DNA of 64,000 bases, taken from NCBI GenBank assembly GCA_017408685.1, contig JAFQUE010000018.1, positions 36,909 to 100,908 on the forward strand, given 5' to 3'. The first letter of the stretch is position 1; every line of letters begins with the position of its first letter. Positions 1 to 9,274 of this stretch are shown one piece after another. The notes under the pieces were generated by a model. The model made no database searches. It worked only from the letters and a program-made list of their open reading frames with translations, and had not been told where the DNA came from. The DNA is from Bacteroidaceae bacterium. Lineage in GTDB: Bacteria; Bacteroidota; Bacteroidia; Bacteroidales; Bacteroidaceae. A program made the position numbers and the translations under genes.

Positions 1-67
1 CATTGACAGCCATAACGCTAACTGCACATGACAAGGCGAAAATAAGAAAACTGATTGTTTTTTTCAT
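1..67 (-). CDS. Secreted protein, 5' end only (runs off window)
   Basis: The reverse strand opens with ATG at 67 and reads MKKTISFLIFALSCAVSVMA, then VN, before the window ends. This is a typical Sec signal peptide: two or more lysines, a hydrophobic core and a small-residue cleavage site. It begins 7 bases after the stop of the gene at 75-1304 on the same strand, so it is very likely the next gene of that operon. The mature protein lies outside the window and its function cannot be told. Confidence 0.65.
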   Translation of the reverse strand, partial: MKKTISFLIFALSCAVSVMAVN

Positions 68-74
68 ATTACAA

Positions 75-1304
75 TTATTTGTTTTTCATTTCTCGTATTA
101 ACATACCTTTTGCAAAGTCTTTACCACTTACCTTACGGAAAGTTGTATAGCACAAGGTTGAACCAGGTGCACCTTCCTCAATGGCCATATAACGATTATC
201 CCAAATAAGATTCTTTATAGGTTCTATTATTCCTACTCGGTTGAGCTTTTGCGTTCCATCTTCTTTTTCAACAATCTCAAGAACCTCGAATTGTGTGTCT
301 GGAGTTATCCCTTCCTTCATGCCAATAGATGCAGTCAGCGGTTCTGTTGTCAATAATGGAGTCTTTATACGGAACTCTTCATAATTCCTCTGCAAATCAA
401 CAATATTCTCATCTATAGCACGCTGACATGCCTTACGTACCATTATAACAGGTTCGTCCTCGTTAATTCCAAGAAACGAAGTCGTACCACCACTACTTTC
501 AACTTTGCCTACATATTTCAGTTTATAAGTTCCACGTGCATTGTCAAAGTTTGCCTTCTTAATATTATCAGGGAGTGAAGAGTACTGCTCTTGATAGAAT
601 AAGGCCGCCTGTTCATCTGTCCATTCCAGTTTATAAAGGAACGTATTTATTTTTACGCGGAAACCTTTAATTGTCTCTAACATATCTCCAAGGTTATCAG
701 TAATATCATCAAAACTCATACCTGTAGAAATAGCCGCTACAGTACCCAAAACCCTCAAAACAGAACTGGCAGTTTTTGCACCTTTGTTCTTATCGACGTA
801 TCTTATATCATTGACCAGGACAAAAGTATTGCCTATAAGTTCTTCGCCGGCATCCTGCAACAATGCATAACCTCTAGCAGAACGCATTGCAAGTTGCTTA
901 TCGAATTCCGAAGCATTGTAGAGTCCACGTTCTTTCACCAATTCCATATCACACTGTCCTGTATAATAATCACGATTGAACCACCGGGCCACAAGACGAC
1001 TCGCTACATTATTCTTCTCAAAGAATTCAGTGATATATGGATTCTCTTTTTTGCTTCCAGCGTTTCGCAACTTTTCATTAATATCCAGAACCTTAACGCT
1101 CAAATTATGATCATTGAACTTGTCCGGGACCGGAATTTGCATAAATGCCTCTTTAATTTCACTGGCAAATTGTTGTTCTGTATGATTTATCAATATTGAA
1201 TAAATTGAACTACGTTTATAGTCAAAATTCTCTACTAAAGATTGAGCAAACATCTGAGTAATTGATATCAACAAAAGCAATATCATTGTAATTTTTATTC
1301 TCAT
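75..1304 (-). CDS. Secreted protein of unknown function
   Basis: A 409-residue protein with an N-terminal signal peptide (hydrophobic residues about 7-20, cleavage likely after MFAQ), so probably periplasmic or surface. I do not recognise the family. The mature part is mixed alpha/beta with no obvious transmembrane segments; a short Gly/Ala-rich hydrophobic stretch near residues 185-200 is the only such patch. It follows the WG-repeat gene by 18 bases and precedes another secreted protein by 7, so the three genes form one reverse-strand operon of exported proteins. No catalytic motif was visible. Confidence 0.8.
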   Translation of the reverse strand: MRIKITMILLLLISITQMFAQSLVENFDYKRSSIYSILINHTEQQFASEIKEAFMQIPVPDKFNDHNLSVKVLDINEKLRNAGSKKENPYITEFFEKNNVASRLVARWFNRDYYTGQCDMELVKERGLYNASEFDKQLAMRSARGYALLQDAGEELIGNTFVLVNDIRYVDKNKGAKTASSVLRVLGTVAAISTGMSFDDITDNLGDMLETIKGFRVKINTFLYKLEWTDEQAALFYQEQYSSLPDNIKKANFDNARGTYKLKYVGKVESSGGTTSFLGINEDEPVIMVRKACQRAIDENIVDLQRNYEEFRIKTPLLTTEPLTASIGMKEGITPDTQFEVLEIVEKEDGTQKLNRVGIIEPIKNLIWDNRYMAIEEGAPGSTLCYTTFRKVSGKDFAKGMLIREMKNK

Positions 1305-1322
1305 ATTTCCCGATTTGTTTTA

Positions 1323-3064
1323 TTAATAATCCCAATCATCTTCACTGATTATTGAATTCAGTCCGTAGGAACGATTCGTTTTAGTTACCTCAAGAAGAAT
1401 CCTTTTTTTCTCACTGGCAGTAGGTATGCGACCATCGAATTTTGTCAGTTCACTTTTAATTGCTTCATAATAGATTTCAGAAACAGGCAAATCAAAGACA
1501 TAATTGTCATTCTCGTCAATAACATACCCGAAGTTCATCTTGCTTTCAGACTTGTTGAACTTTTTTATTGTCGTAATAGGTGTATTTGGACTAAAATATT
1601 GTGAATTATTTACTTGATTGTCTGCGACTTTAATAGATGGTGGAGTTACAAAAGAAAAGCCATCCTTAAAATTAGTTACATTCTTATACCCCACTACCGA
1701 CAATTGATTTGTAATCAAATTATAATGATAATACAACCCATCAATTCTTTTGACCCAGAAATGCTTTTGACCATACATTATAGGAAGTGTCACATCTTCA
1801 TATTCTATTGGGATAACGACTTCGTTATCTGTTGACAAAACACCCCATTTGCCGTTTTTCTTAACAGATACCAAATCAAATGAATTCTTTAAGACATCGT
1901 CGTATTCAAAAGGAATTATGACATCGCCATTGCGGTTGACACAACCAAATTTCCCTTCTTTCTTGACATTGAAAATTTCCTTGTCTGTCTTATTAAGCGG
2001 AAAATCTATTGATAAAAAACCAGATAAATGACTTATAATATTATTCTGCTCATCAAAACATCCCATGTTCCGGCAGTTGTCTTGGCTGCCCAAAGAGAAC
2101 AGTTTAATGAATGTTTTATAGAATTATATCCGCTACGAAGCACATTGCCTTTCTTATCTATAAAAGACCATGTTGCACCATTTACGGGTGCTATATCTCC
2201 ATTAAACTCACCATGAGTCCAAAATTCAATCTTCTCGTAAGGCGAATTAAACTCTGCAACATTAAAACTTTCTTTAGTCTTAATATTATAATATCCGCAA
2301 ATCGTTTTTTTCTTCTTTGAAATATAATACCTCATCATATCACCTCTTGGTTCCATAATTGTATTATAAATATTGGGAGCGAGAAGTATCTGTCCATTGG
2401 CGTCAATGAGTCCAGCCTTAAAAATACTCAGCGGATATTTGCTAAAACCCATATAAGAACAATCGGTAATCAAAGTGTCCTTTGTATAATGATACGAATA
2501 CGCAAGTCTCTTGCCTTCATATAACGCCCCCCCTTCTGCATCGAAAGAGAACTCATACAATCCTTTGTAAAGAGGGTTAATCAATATTTTTCCATGAGCA
2601 TCAATAATACCATATTTTGCATTAGCCATGTATGTACCATCTTCGCTTTTGGTAGCTTTACCGCCAAGTGCTATCAAAGCCTTTCCATAGGTATTCAGTT
2701 TTGAGATATGAGAATACTTTACTGGCAATACAATCTCACCCTTGCTATTACAAAGCCCCATTTTCTTTCCACTTTTGATGAGATACATGTCTTTAGCCCA
2801 CAATGAAATCTGTGAGTATTTTACAGGAAGAATCAAGTTGCCATTAATATCAAGCAGTCCAAATTTATCGGACTTTGAAACTATGGCAACACCATCATTG
2901 AATGGAAGAGCATTGTCATAAAGACATTTAACAATTTCCTTTCCTTGACTGTTAACAAAACCGATTTTACCTTTATTGTTAACAAAAACCTTTAAATTTT
3001 GAGCTTGCGTTATCGAAACCATCTGGAGAAAGAACAAGCACAAAAGAACTCTTTTGATTTTCAT
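1323..3064 (-). pseudogene. WG-repeat secreted protein split by a -1 frameshift
   Basis: Two overlapping reading frames, 3064 to 2033 (343 aa, with signal peptide ending ITQAQ) and about 2093 to 1323, together make one WG-repeat protein of about 580 residues. Both halves carry the repeat pattern, for example KFGLLDINGNLILPVKY in the first half and KWGVLSTDNEVVIPIEYE in the second. The first frame ends TAGTWDVLMSRIIL. Adding one G to the GGG run at 2062-2064 (reverse strand TGGGATG to TGGGGATG) restores TAGTWGCFDEQNNIIS, an intact repeat motif. WG repeats form beta structures in exported bacterial proteins and have no single known function. Whether this is a real mutation, a phase-variable site or a base-calling error cannot be decided here. 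Confidence 0.8.
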
Positions 3065-3121
3065 AGCATATTATTGCCTATAGCTCCAGATTCGGCGGTA
3101 AAAACTAACCTAAAACGGCAT

Positions 3122-3400
3122 AAAAAAAAGACGTGGAACTGCTCTAGTCGCTTGTCCCACCCTTAGAGGCTTCTCGCATTGCCCGGTTTAGCAGAACAAG
3201 CAACGCGATAGACCACGCCCATATGCATATATCATCCTTTAATAAAAGGACGATAAGATACACACAACGGGAACATCTACGTTGCCTCATCCTTGACTAA
3301 ACCTGAATTTTGCGAGAATTCCTAAAGGTCAAAGACAAGACGTAAGACGTCTTAAAAATATGTCGGAACCTTTCAAACAAAAAACATTAGTGAAAGGTTC
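3122..3400 (-). ncRNA. Structured noncoding RNA candidate, long rod-like fold
   Basis: No gene fits this stretch but the reverse strand has a full transcription unit. A -7 box TAAATTTG (3412-3405) places the start near 3400, exactly where a 10-bp hairpin begins (3391-3400 with 3366-3375). It is followed by a rod of nested helices, all perfect or nearly so: 3347-3351/3130-3134, 3334-3339/3151-3156, 3321-3328/3161-3169 (imperfect), 3311-3316/3173-3178, 3297-3303/3185-3191, 3280-3285/3200-3205 and an 11-bp apical stem 3245-3255/3230-3240 with a 4-base loop. The closing helix runs straight into eight U (3129-3122), as in an intrinsic terminator. Size and rod shape recall 6S-type RNA or another Bacteroidales structured RNA; that identity is only a guess. 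It could also act as leader of the WG gene 58 bases downstream. Confidence 0.6.
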
Positions 3401-3404
3401 GTTG

Positions 3405-3412
3405 CAAATTTA
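3405..3412 (-). promoter_or_regulatory. -7 promoter box of the structured RNA
   Basis: The reverse strand reads TAAATTTG, an exact match to the Bacteroidetes TAnnTTTG box. The expected start, about four bases downstream, coincides with the first base of the 5' hairpin of the RNA. No clear -33 element was seen. Confidence 0.5.
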
Positions 3413-3523
3413 ATACTTTTTTTCTTTTAAAACTATATGTGCAAAAAAGAATTAAAAAAAATGTAAATAAAAAGGCGACCCGGTAATGGGTCACTATCCT
3501 CAAGTATCATTCAAACCACGGTG

Positions 3524-4153
3524 TCAGAGTTTATATGCCATTGTGACACCGAAGGCCATGTGGTAGAGACGCATTTTATCATGGAATTTCGCAAAGCCAC
3601 GGCTAAACTCGAGTCCAAGAGCAAAATCGCCTATATCTACTCCTAACCCCAACAGGATTCCGGCGTCGAAACGGTCATATGTGTCAAAGACGCTTTTATA
3701 GACATCGTCAGCCACTTCGATATTTGTTCCGAAAAGTCCTGCAGAGAAATAAGGACCAACTTTGGCTGTGATATCAAAGGTCTCAAAAAAGTCAAGAGCA
3801 TGCACCACGCTTGTCAAATCATATTTGTATGCGGCACATAGAGGGAACTGGACATAAGCCATACTTATCCTGCTGTCATAACCGACGTTCCTGTGGCTCC
3901 TGTCAATGAATTCAAGACCGGGAATGAAATAAAAGTCATCGTATACGTTCCATTCATACAGGACACCGAGTTTGTAAGAGAATGAACTGCTGAAACCGTC
4001 GGAATGTTTTCCTGTTACAAACGAGCCGCCAAGCCCCAATGTAGCAACAATTTTATTCTTCTCGGACATTCCATTCCATGGCAGGTTTCCTACTTGGGCA
4101 TTCATACCCAATGCCATTACTGACAATAAAATAGATGTAAAGAGTTTCTTCAT
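3524..4153 (-). CDS. Outer-membrane beta-barrel protein
   Basis: A 209-residue protein with signal peptide MKKLFTSILLSVMALGMNAQ. The mature part alternates short amphipathic strands with Gly and aromatic residues (for example YVQFPLCAAYKY and ILLGLGVDIGDFALGLEFSRG) and ends in an aromatic-rich strand finishing MAYKL. This is the usual look of the small porin/OmpA-barrel-like families of Bacteroidetes (8 to 10 strands). Substrate or partner is unknown. It stands alone, with a -7 box TAACTTCG at 4209-4216 on the same strand. Confidence 0.75.
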   Translation of the reverse strand: MKKLFTSILLSVMALGMNAQVGNLPWNGMSEKNKIVATLGLGGSFVTGKHSDGFSSSFSYKLGVLYEWNVYDDFYFIPGLEFIDRSHRNVGYDSRISMAYVQFPLCAAYKYDLTSVVHALDFFETFDITAKVGPYFSAGLFGTNIEVADDVYKSVFDTYDRFDAGILLGLGVDIGDFALGLEFSRGFAKFHDKMRLYHMAFGVTMAYKL

Positions 4154-4208
4154 AGCATATTTTTAAATTAAATTATCATTTTATGGACCTGGGAGGCGTT
4201 ACCGAGTG

Positions 4209-4216
4209 CGAAGTTA
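4209..4216 (-). promoter_or_regulatory. -7 box for the outer-membrane barrel gene
   Basis: Reverse strand TAACTTCG, the TTCG form of the Bacteroidetes -7 box, about 55 bases upstream of the ATG at 4153. The rest of the 245-base gap up to 4398 shows no gene or clear structure. Confidence 0.35.
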
Positions 4217-4398
4217 AGAAAAATGGAGAGAATACACGCAACAACGAGCAAGAAACATAAGTTTGAATATTTCTCACGACTAACACAGCCCTACCAAGGA
4301 AATTCTATAGTATGCATGATATGAACGAATATTTTAAAAAGAGAGAGATGTACGGAATATATTGGTTTAGGAACTGGGACAAAGAATGAAAAACAAAT

Positions 4399-5745
4399 TT
4401 ACTTACACCTTGCCGGCATAACCAATGTCTTTACCCCCTTTATTTTTTCCCCTGCTACTTTTTTCAGTACCTCGCGCATGCGGTTCATTTTCACGGCAAC
4501 GTATGAATAATCGGGGAACACCAGGATTGTGCCTACTTCGTCGGACTTCAAGCCTCCTTTTTTAATAAAGAACCCTGCGAGGTCGCCACGGCTGAGTTTG
4601 TCGCGTTTGCCTTTGCCCACATAAAGTGCTGTCCACTCCGGTGCGGGCGGCAATGTATTACGTTTGGGGAGCACATATTCTTCAAGTTCCGATGGTACAA
4701 AATCGGGCAGTTCCTTGTTCTCGAATGTCATCATATACACCGAGCCTTGGGCCTCCCAACGCGCCGTGCGCCCGTTGCGGTGCGTGAAAGTGTCGGCCGA
4801 AAGGGCACGCTGGTAGTGGACAACATGCTTAACGTCCTTTATGTCGAGTCCACGCGCAGCAAGGTCGGTACTCACAAGGATATTCGAGCAACCGCTTGTG
4901 AAGCGGTACAGTGCAAGTTCGCGTGCCTTCTGCTCCATTGCTCCATTGTAGGCGACACAGTGAAGTGAAGCCTTTGTCAGGTAGCGGTATACCTCATCGA
5001 CCGTCTCGCGAAAATTGCAGAAGACGATTGCCGGTTCTCCACCAAATGAACAAAGCAATGAAAATAGTTTCTCAAGACGTTTGTCGGGAGTGGTTGTTAT
5101 TGTATAGAACGATGTACGCACGACTGGTTGCCCACCACCCTGCCTATAATCGAGTCTCCGGATATCGGAAGCACCGGCAAACTGCGGTATCTCATCGGTA
5201 TCGGTAGCCGAGATGAGAAAACGTGATTTAACAGAAGGGAGTTTCTCAATGAGTTTTGACATCTCGTCCATGAAACCCATTTCAAGGCACTTGTCAAATT
5301 CATCTATGATGAGGTGTGTGCATTTGTCTACAGAAAAGGAAGAACGGTTCAAATGGTCGAGCAAACGGCCGGGAGTACCCACAATGAGTGATGTGGACGC
5401 ACCGCCGAGCGAAGCAATCTCCTGTTCCAACGGGCGACCGCCGTAGAGTGCAGTCATTTGGAAAGGGGTTGCCATGGCACGCCACACCTCGAACACCTGA
5501 CGGGCAAGTTCGCGCGACGGAAGCACTATTATGGTTTGCACACCACTGACGGAAACATCAAGGCGTCTGAGCAAAGGCAACAGGAATGCAAGCGTTTTGC
5601 CTGTTCCTGTGGGCGAGAGCAATACCATGCTGTCATTTTCACGGCAATGCTCCAAGGCTGCCGACTGCATTGGGTTAAGTTCTGTTATATTGAGCCTGCC
5701 AAGCGCAAGACGCTGCATTTCATTCAGCTTCATATCTATCTGCAT
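4399..5745 (-). CDS. DEAD-box ATP-dependent RNA helicase, DbpA-like
   Basis: A 448-residue cytoplasmic helicase that would unwind RNA duplexes, probably in ribosome assembly. Motifs in order: motif I SPTGTGKT (about 44-51), PSRELARQ (Ia), motif II DEFD (instead of DEAD), SAT (III), TDLAARGLD (V) and HRNGRTAR (VI). The last 70 residues (after GKGKRDKLSRGDL) look like the DbpA-type RNA-binding domain, which in E. coli DbpA binds 23S rRNA. The ATG at 5745 overlaps the end of the sulfatase gene by 10 bases; an in-frame ATG at 5733 would remove the overlap. Co-transcription with the sulfatase is likely but a functional link is not evident. Confidence 0.9.
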   Translation of the reverse strand: MQIDMKLNEMQRLALGRLNITELNPMQSAALEHCRENDSMVLLSPTGTGKTLAFLLPLLRRLDVSVSGVQTIIVLPSRELARQVFEVWRAMATPFQMTALYGGRPLEQEIASLGGASTSLIVGTPGRLLDHLNRSSFSVDKCTHLIIDEFDKCLEMGFMDEMSKLIEKLPSVKSRFLISATDTDEIPQFAGASDIRRLDYRQGGGQPVVRTSFYTITTTPDKRLEKLFSLLCSFGGEPAIVFCNFRETVDEVYRYLTKASLHCVAYNGAMEQKARELALYRFTSGCSNILVSTDLAARGLDIKDVKHVVHYQRALSADTFTHRNGRTARWEAQGSVYMMTFENKELPDFVPSELEEYVLPKRNTLPPAPEWTALYVGKGKRDKLSRGDLAGFFIKKGGLKSDEVGTILVFPDYSYVAVKMNRMREVLKKVAGEKIKGVKTLVMPARCK

Positions 5746-7307
5746 TCAATGTAATAACCTCTTGTATTCCGTATTCTTTCCAGTTCCCCCTTCAATCCAT
5801 TGACAAGCGTTGGATATTCAGCGGCAACATTGTTGTTTTCATCAGATTCGCCGCCTGCCATCTTATATAATTGAGGTTCTGTAGAATAACCGGTCTCAAT
5901 CTTCGGCCCCCACGGAACCATTGCCGGACCACCTTTGGGTTCAATATACTTCCACCCGAACATAATGAGAGAAAGTGTGTGGTTGGCAGCCATTTCCACC
6001 GCAAATGGACGCCCGCCGTCATCGGCGCCAAGCCATGTATTCTTTTCTATCGGTGCACCGTCGGGCGAAAGGCGTTTTCCGCCACTGACACCGGCTATGC
6101 CGGCCATGACATCAAGAAAGTCTATCTGCGACACAAGCCCGTCTTTCACACCCGGTGTCTTAATCCTTGCGGGCCAATGTACTATGAATGGTACACGTGT
6201 ACCACCCTCGAATGTGCTGTACTTGCCGCCACGCAACTGCCCTGTGGGAGAATGGTCGCCTACAAGTTCTTCAGCACCGTCGGCATAGCCGTCATCAAGT
6301 ACAGGACCGTTGTCACTGGTGAGTATAATCAATGTATTCTCGAGCACACCCTGTTCTTCGAGCGCACGCACTATTTCACCCACGCTCCAGTCGAACTGCT
6401 TAATGGCATCGCCACGCAACCCCATGGTGCTTGTTCCACGGAACCTTTCATGCGGAAAACGGGGAACATGTACATCATTGGTAGCAAAGTACATAAAGAA
6501 CGGCCGTTCACCATTTGCCTTAATAAAGTCTACAGCCTTGTACGTTATGCTGTCGGCAATATTCTCATCTTTCCACAGCGCTGTTCCACCACCCTTCATA
6601 TAACCAATGCGCCCGATTCCGTTAACAATGGACATGTCATGCCCGTGCGAATGTTTGAGATTATATAACAGTTCAGGGTTATCGCGCCCGGTGGGTTCGC
6701 CTTCAAAATTCTGCCGATAACTGACATTAATCGGTGCAGAAGGGTCATAGTTGGCGACTTTTCCATTCTCGATGAACACACACGGTACCCTGTCGGCTGT
6801 TGCTGCCATAATGTAAGAATAATCGAAACCGATGTCTGCCAAGGCCGGCGAGATTTCACCGTTCCAATCCTGCTTGCCGGTCTCGGCACCAAGCCCCAAA
6901 TGCCATTTTCCGAAGGCGGCAGTCGTGTAACCGGCCTCTTTGAAGACGTCGGCAACCGTATACTGTTCAGGGGTTATTATCATTGCAGCATTGCCGGCAG
7001 CCACGTCGGTACCCTGTTTGCGCCATGGATACTCTCCGGTGAGCAGAGAGTACCGCGAAGGGGTGCTGGTAGAAGCAACAGAATGGGCATTCGTAAAACG
7101 CAAACCATTTGCTGCCAGTTTATTGGCATTGGGAGTTTTAACACCCTTGGCACCATAACATTCAAGGTCTCCGAAACCCAAATCGTCGGCATAAATGAGA
7201 ACAACGTTCGGGCGAGTGTCTTCGACTATCTTTCCCACGCCCTGCGCTGTTGAAAACAGCGGAGAAACAAGCGAAAGGGAACATACCGCGAATTCAATAT
7301 TTCTCAT
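5736..7307 (-). CDS. Exported sulfatase, serine-type (family S1)
   Basis: A 523-residue arylsulfatase-fold enzyme that would remove sulfate esters from a glycan or other substrate in the periplasm. It has a weak signal peptide ending FSTAQ, the metal-binding pair D41-D42 (IYADDLG), the modification signature S81-T-P-S-R85, GKWHLG (about 134-139) and LTSDNGP near 335. The Ser at the first signature position means that formylglycine must be made by an anaerobic sulfatase-maturing enzyme, which is not in this window. Substrate is unknown. A -7 box TATTTTTG (7334-7327) gives a leader of only about 15 bases. It overlaps the helicase gene downstream. Confidence 0.9.
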   Translation of the reverse strand: MRNIEFAVCSLSLVSPLFSTAQGVGKIVEDTRPNVVLIYADDLGFGDLECYGAKGVKTPNANKLAANGLRFTNAHSVASTSTPSRYSLLTGEYPWRKQGTDVAAGNAAMIITPEQYTVADVFKEAGYTTAAFGKWHLGLGAETGKQDWNGEISPALADIGFDYSYIMAATADRVPCVFIENGKVANYDPSAPINVSYRQNFEGEPTGRDNPELLYNLKHSHGHDMSIVNGIGRIGYMKGGGTALWKDENIADSITYKAVDFIKANGERPFFMYFATNDVHVPRFPHERFRGTSTMGLRGDAIKQFDWSVGEIVRALEEQGVLENTLIILTSDNGPVLDDGYADGAEELVGDHSPTGQLRGGKYSTFEGGTRVPFIVHWPARIKTPGVKDGLVSQIDFLDVMAGIAGVSGGKRLSPDGAPIEKNTWLGADDGGRPFAVEMAANHTLSLIMFGWKYIEPKGGPAMVPWGPKIETGYSTEPQLYKMAGGESDENNNVAAEYPTLVNGLKGELERIRNTRGYYIECR

Positions 7308-7326
7308 AAAAACTCATTCTTGGCAC

Positions 7327-7334
7327 CAAAAATA
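7327..7334 (-). promoter_or_regulatory. -7 box for sulfatase-helicase operon
   Basis: Reverse strand TATTTTTG, an exact TAnnTTTG match, 20 bases upstream of the sulfatase ATG. The predicted leader is about 15 bases. Confidence 0.4.
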
Positions 7335-7498
7335 ATCTTTTTAACCAACTCACGCAAACAAGCATGGGTATTTTTTCATTCTCTGCCATTTTGGCACGGC
7401 TTGTCACAAAACAATCCTTTTTTACTGTTTTTGTCTGCCAAAAACCGCATTGGCAAACTATTTGTTATAAGTAGAAACAGAAAAAAACACTTTGAGAC

Positions 7499-8086
7499 AT
7501 GAGCGAAAAAGATAAAGAAATTATGGACGAAGCCGCAAACATGAATGCAGGCACCAATGATGAGAATGTACAGGAGAGCACAGAGCAGGGAAACACCGAA
7601 CCTGAACAGGAACTCTCAAGCGAGGAAAGGTTGCAGAATGAACTTGATGAAGCGAACGCGAAGATTGCAGCTTTGGAGGACAGGAACCTTCGCCAGATGG
7701 CCGAGTTTGACAACTATCGCAAACGTACCATGAAGGAAAAAGTCGAGCTCATAAAGAACGGTGGAGAACGCACCATAGAGTCGATACTGCCCGTCCTCGA
7801 CGATTTTGAACGCGCCATAAGCAACATGGCTAAAGACGAGAAATGCGCCGAAATGCTGACAGGAGTGGAACTCATATACAACAAGTTTGTAGGAATTCTC
7901 AAACAGAATGGCCTGCAGAAAATTGAGACAGAAGGCATGGAGTTCAATACTGATTACCATGAGGCCATAGCAATGATTCCCGCGCCGGAAGAGAGTCTCA
8001 AAGGCAAGGTGCTTGACTGTGTACAGCCGGGATATATGTTGAATGAAAAAGTAATACGCCACGCAAAGGTTGCCGTGGGCGAATAA
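7499..8086 (+). CDS. grpE: GrpE, nucleotide exchange factor for DnaK
   Basis: A 195-residue cytoplasmic protein that releases ADP from DnaK. The N-terminal half is acidic and coiled (residues about 10-90, [20 protein letters not shown]), followed by the conserved [11 protein letters not shown] segment, the four-helix part with [11 protein letters not shown], and a C-terminal beta-wing containing [13 protein letters not shown] and the terminal [11 protein letters not shown]. Length is normal. dnaJ starts 11 bases downstream, so the two co-chaperones are co-transcribed; dnaK is not in the window. No confident promoter was recognised in the 191-base gap upstream. Confidence 0.95.
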   Translation: MSEKDKEIMDEAANMNAGTNDENVQESTEQGNTEPEQELSSEERLQNELDEANAKIAALEDRNLRQMAEFDNYRKRTMKEKVELIKNGGERTIESILPVLDDFERAISNMAKDEKCAEMLTGVELIYNKFVGILKQNGLQKIETEGMEFNTDYHEAIAMIPAPEESLKGKVLDCVQPGYMLNEKVIRHAKVAVGE

Positions 8087-8097
8087 CATACAAGAAT

Positions 8098-9258
8098 ATG
8101 GCAAAACGAGACTACTATGAAGTGCTTGGCGTGGACAAGAACGCGTCGGCCGATGAAATAAAGAAAGCCTATCGCAAGATAGCAATCAAATACCACCCTG
8201 ACAAGAACCCGGGTGACAAGGACGCCGAGGAGAAGTTCAAGGAGGCTGCCGAAGCGTACAGCGTACTCAAGGACCCTGAAAAGAAAGCGCAGTATGACCA
8301 GTTCGGGCACGCAGGAGTGAACGGCGGTGCCGGCGGTTTCGGCGGAGGAGGAATGGACATGGACGACATATTCTCAATGTTCGGAGACATATTCGGCGGC
8401 AGGGGATTTGGAGGCTTCGGAGGCTTTGGCGGTTTCGGTGGAGGCGGAGGCGGAGGCCGACAGCAGCAACGTTTCCGCGGTTCCGACCTCAGAGTGAAGG
8501 TAAAGTTGAACCTGAACGAGATTTCCGAAGGCGTAACAAAGAAGTTCAAACTAAAAAAGAACGTTGTGTGCCCCCATTGTAACGGCAGCGGCGCCGAAGG
8601 CAACTCTACCGAGACATGTCCCGAGTGCAACGGAACAGGACGCACAATGCGCACCGTGCGCACACCGTTCGGAATAATGAACAGTGAAACAACATGCCAA
8701 AGATGTAATGGCGAGGGCAAGATTATAAAGAACAAGTGCCCCCACTGCAATGGCGAGGGAGTAATACCCGGCGAGGAGGTTGTTGAAGCAAACATCCCCG
8801 CAGGTGTTCAGGAGGGCATGGCACTCACCATGCGAGGCAAAGGAAATGCAGGAAAGCACAACGGCATACCGGGCGATTTGCAGATTATAATTGAAGAGGA
8901 GGACCACCCTACACTCATACGTCAGGAGAACGACCTGATATTCAACCTGTTGCTAGACATACCGACTGCTACACTTGGCGGCACCGTAGAGGTACCCACC
9001 ATAGACGGCAAGGCAAAGGTAACAATTGAACCGGGAACACAGCCCGGCAAGGTAATGCGCCTGCGAGGAAAGGGACTTCCCGTGCTCAACGGTTACGGAC
9101 GCGGTGACATAATCATAAACATCAGCATTTACATTCCCGAGACATTGTCGAAGGACGAGAAGAAGAGTATTGAGAAGTTCAGGGATTCCGAAAACTTCAG
9201 ACCCAGTGTGGGAATAAAGGAAAAGATATTCCGCCGCTTCAAGAACTTCTTCGACTAA
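8098..9258 (+). CDS. dnaJ: DnaJ chaperone (Hsp40)
   Basis: A 386-residue co-chaperone that delivers substrates to DnaK and stimulates its ATPase. Domains in order: J domain (1-70) with the HPD motif in [13 protein letters not shown], a long Gly/Phe-rich linker (about 75-125, with runs of FGG), four CxxCxGxG zinc-binding repeats ([32 protein letters not shown]) at about 159-224, and the C-terminal substrate-binding domains. All key residues are present. It lies in an operon with grpE, and folC follows 17 bases later. Confidence 0.97.
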   Translation: MAKRDYYEVLGVDKNASADEIKKAYRKIAIKYHPDKNPGDKDAEEKFKEAAEAYSVLKDPEKKAQYDQFGHAGVNGGAGGFGGGGMDMDDIFSMFGDIFGGRGFGGFGGFGGFGGGGGGGRQQQRFRGSDLRVKVKLNLNEISEGVTKKFKLKKNVVCPHCNGSGAEGNSTETCPECNGTGRTMRTVRTPFGIMNSETTCQRCNGEGKIIKNKCPHCNGEGVIPGEEVVEANIPAGVQEGMALTMRGKGNAGKHNGIPGDLQIIIEEEDHPTLIRQENDLIFNLLLDIPTATLGGTVEVPTIDGKAKVTIEPGTQPGKVMRLRGKGLPVLNGYGRGDIIINISIYIPETLSKDEKKSIEKFRDSENFRPSVGIKEKIFRRFKNFFD

Positions 9259-9274
9259 CACACAAAAAGACAAT

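Noticed and set aside
5871-6668. 265-codon forward ORF opposite the sulfatase gene
   Set aside because: Shadow of a gene with complete sulfatase motifs; the product is Cys/His/Arg-rich without any domain.
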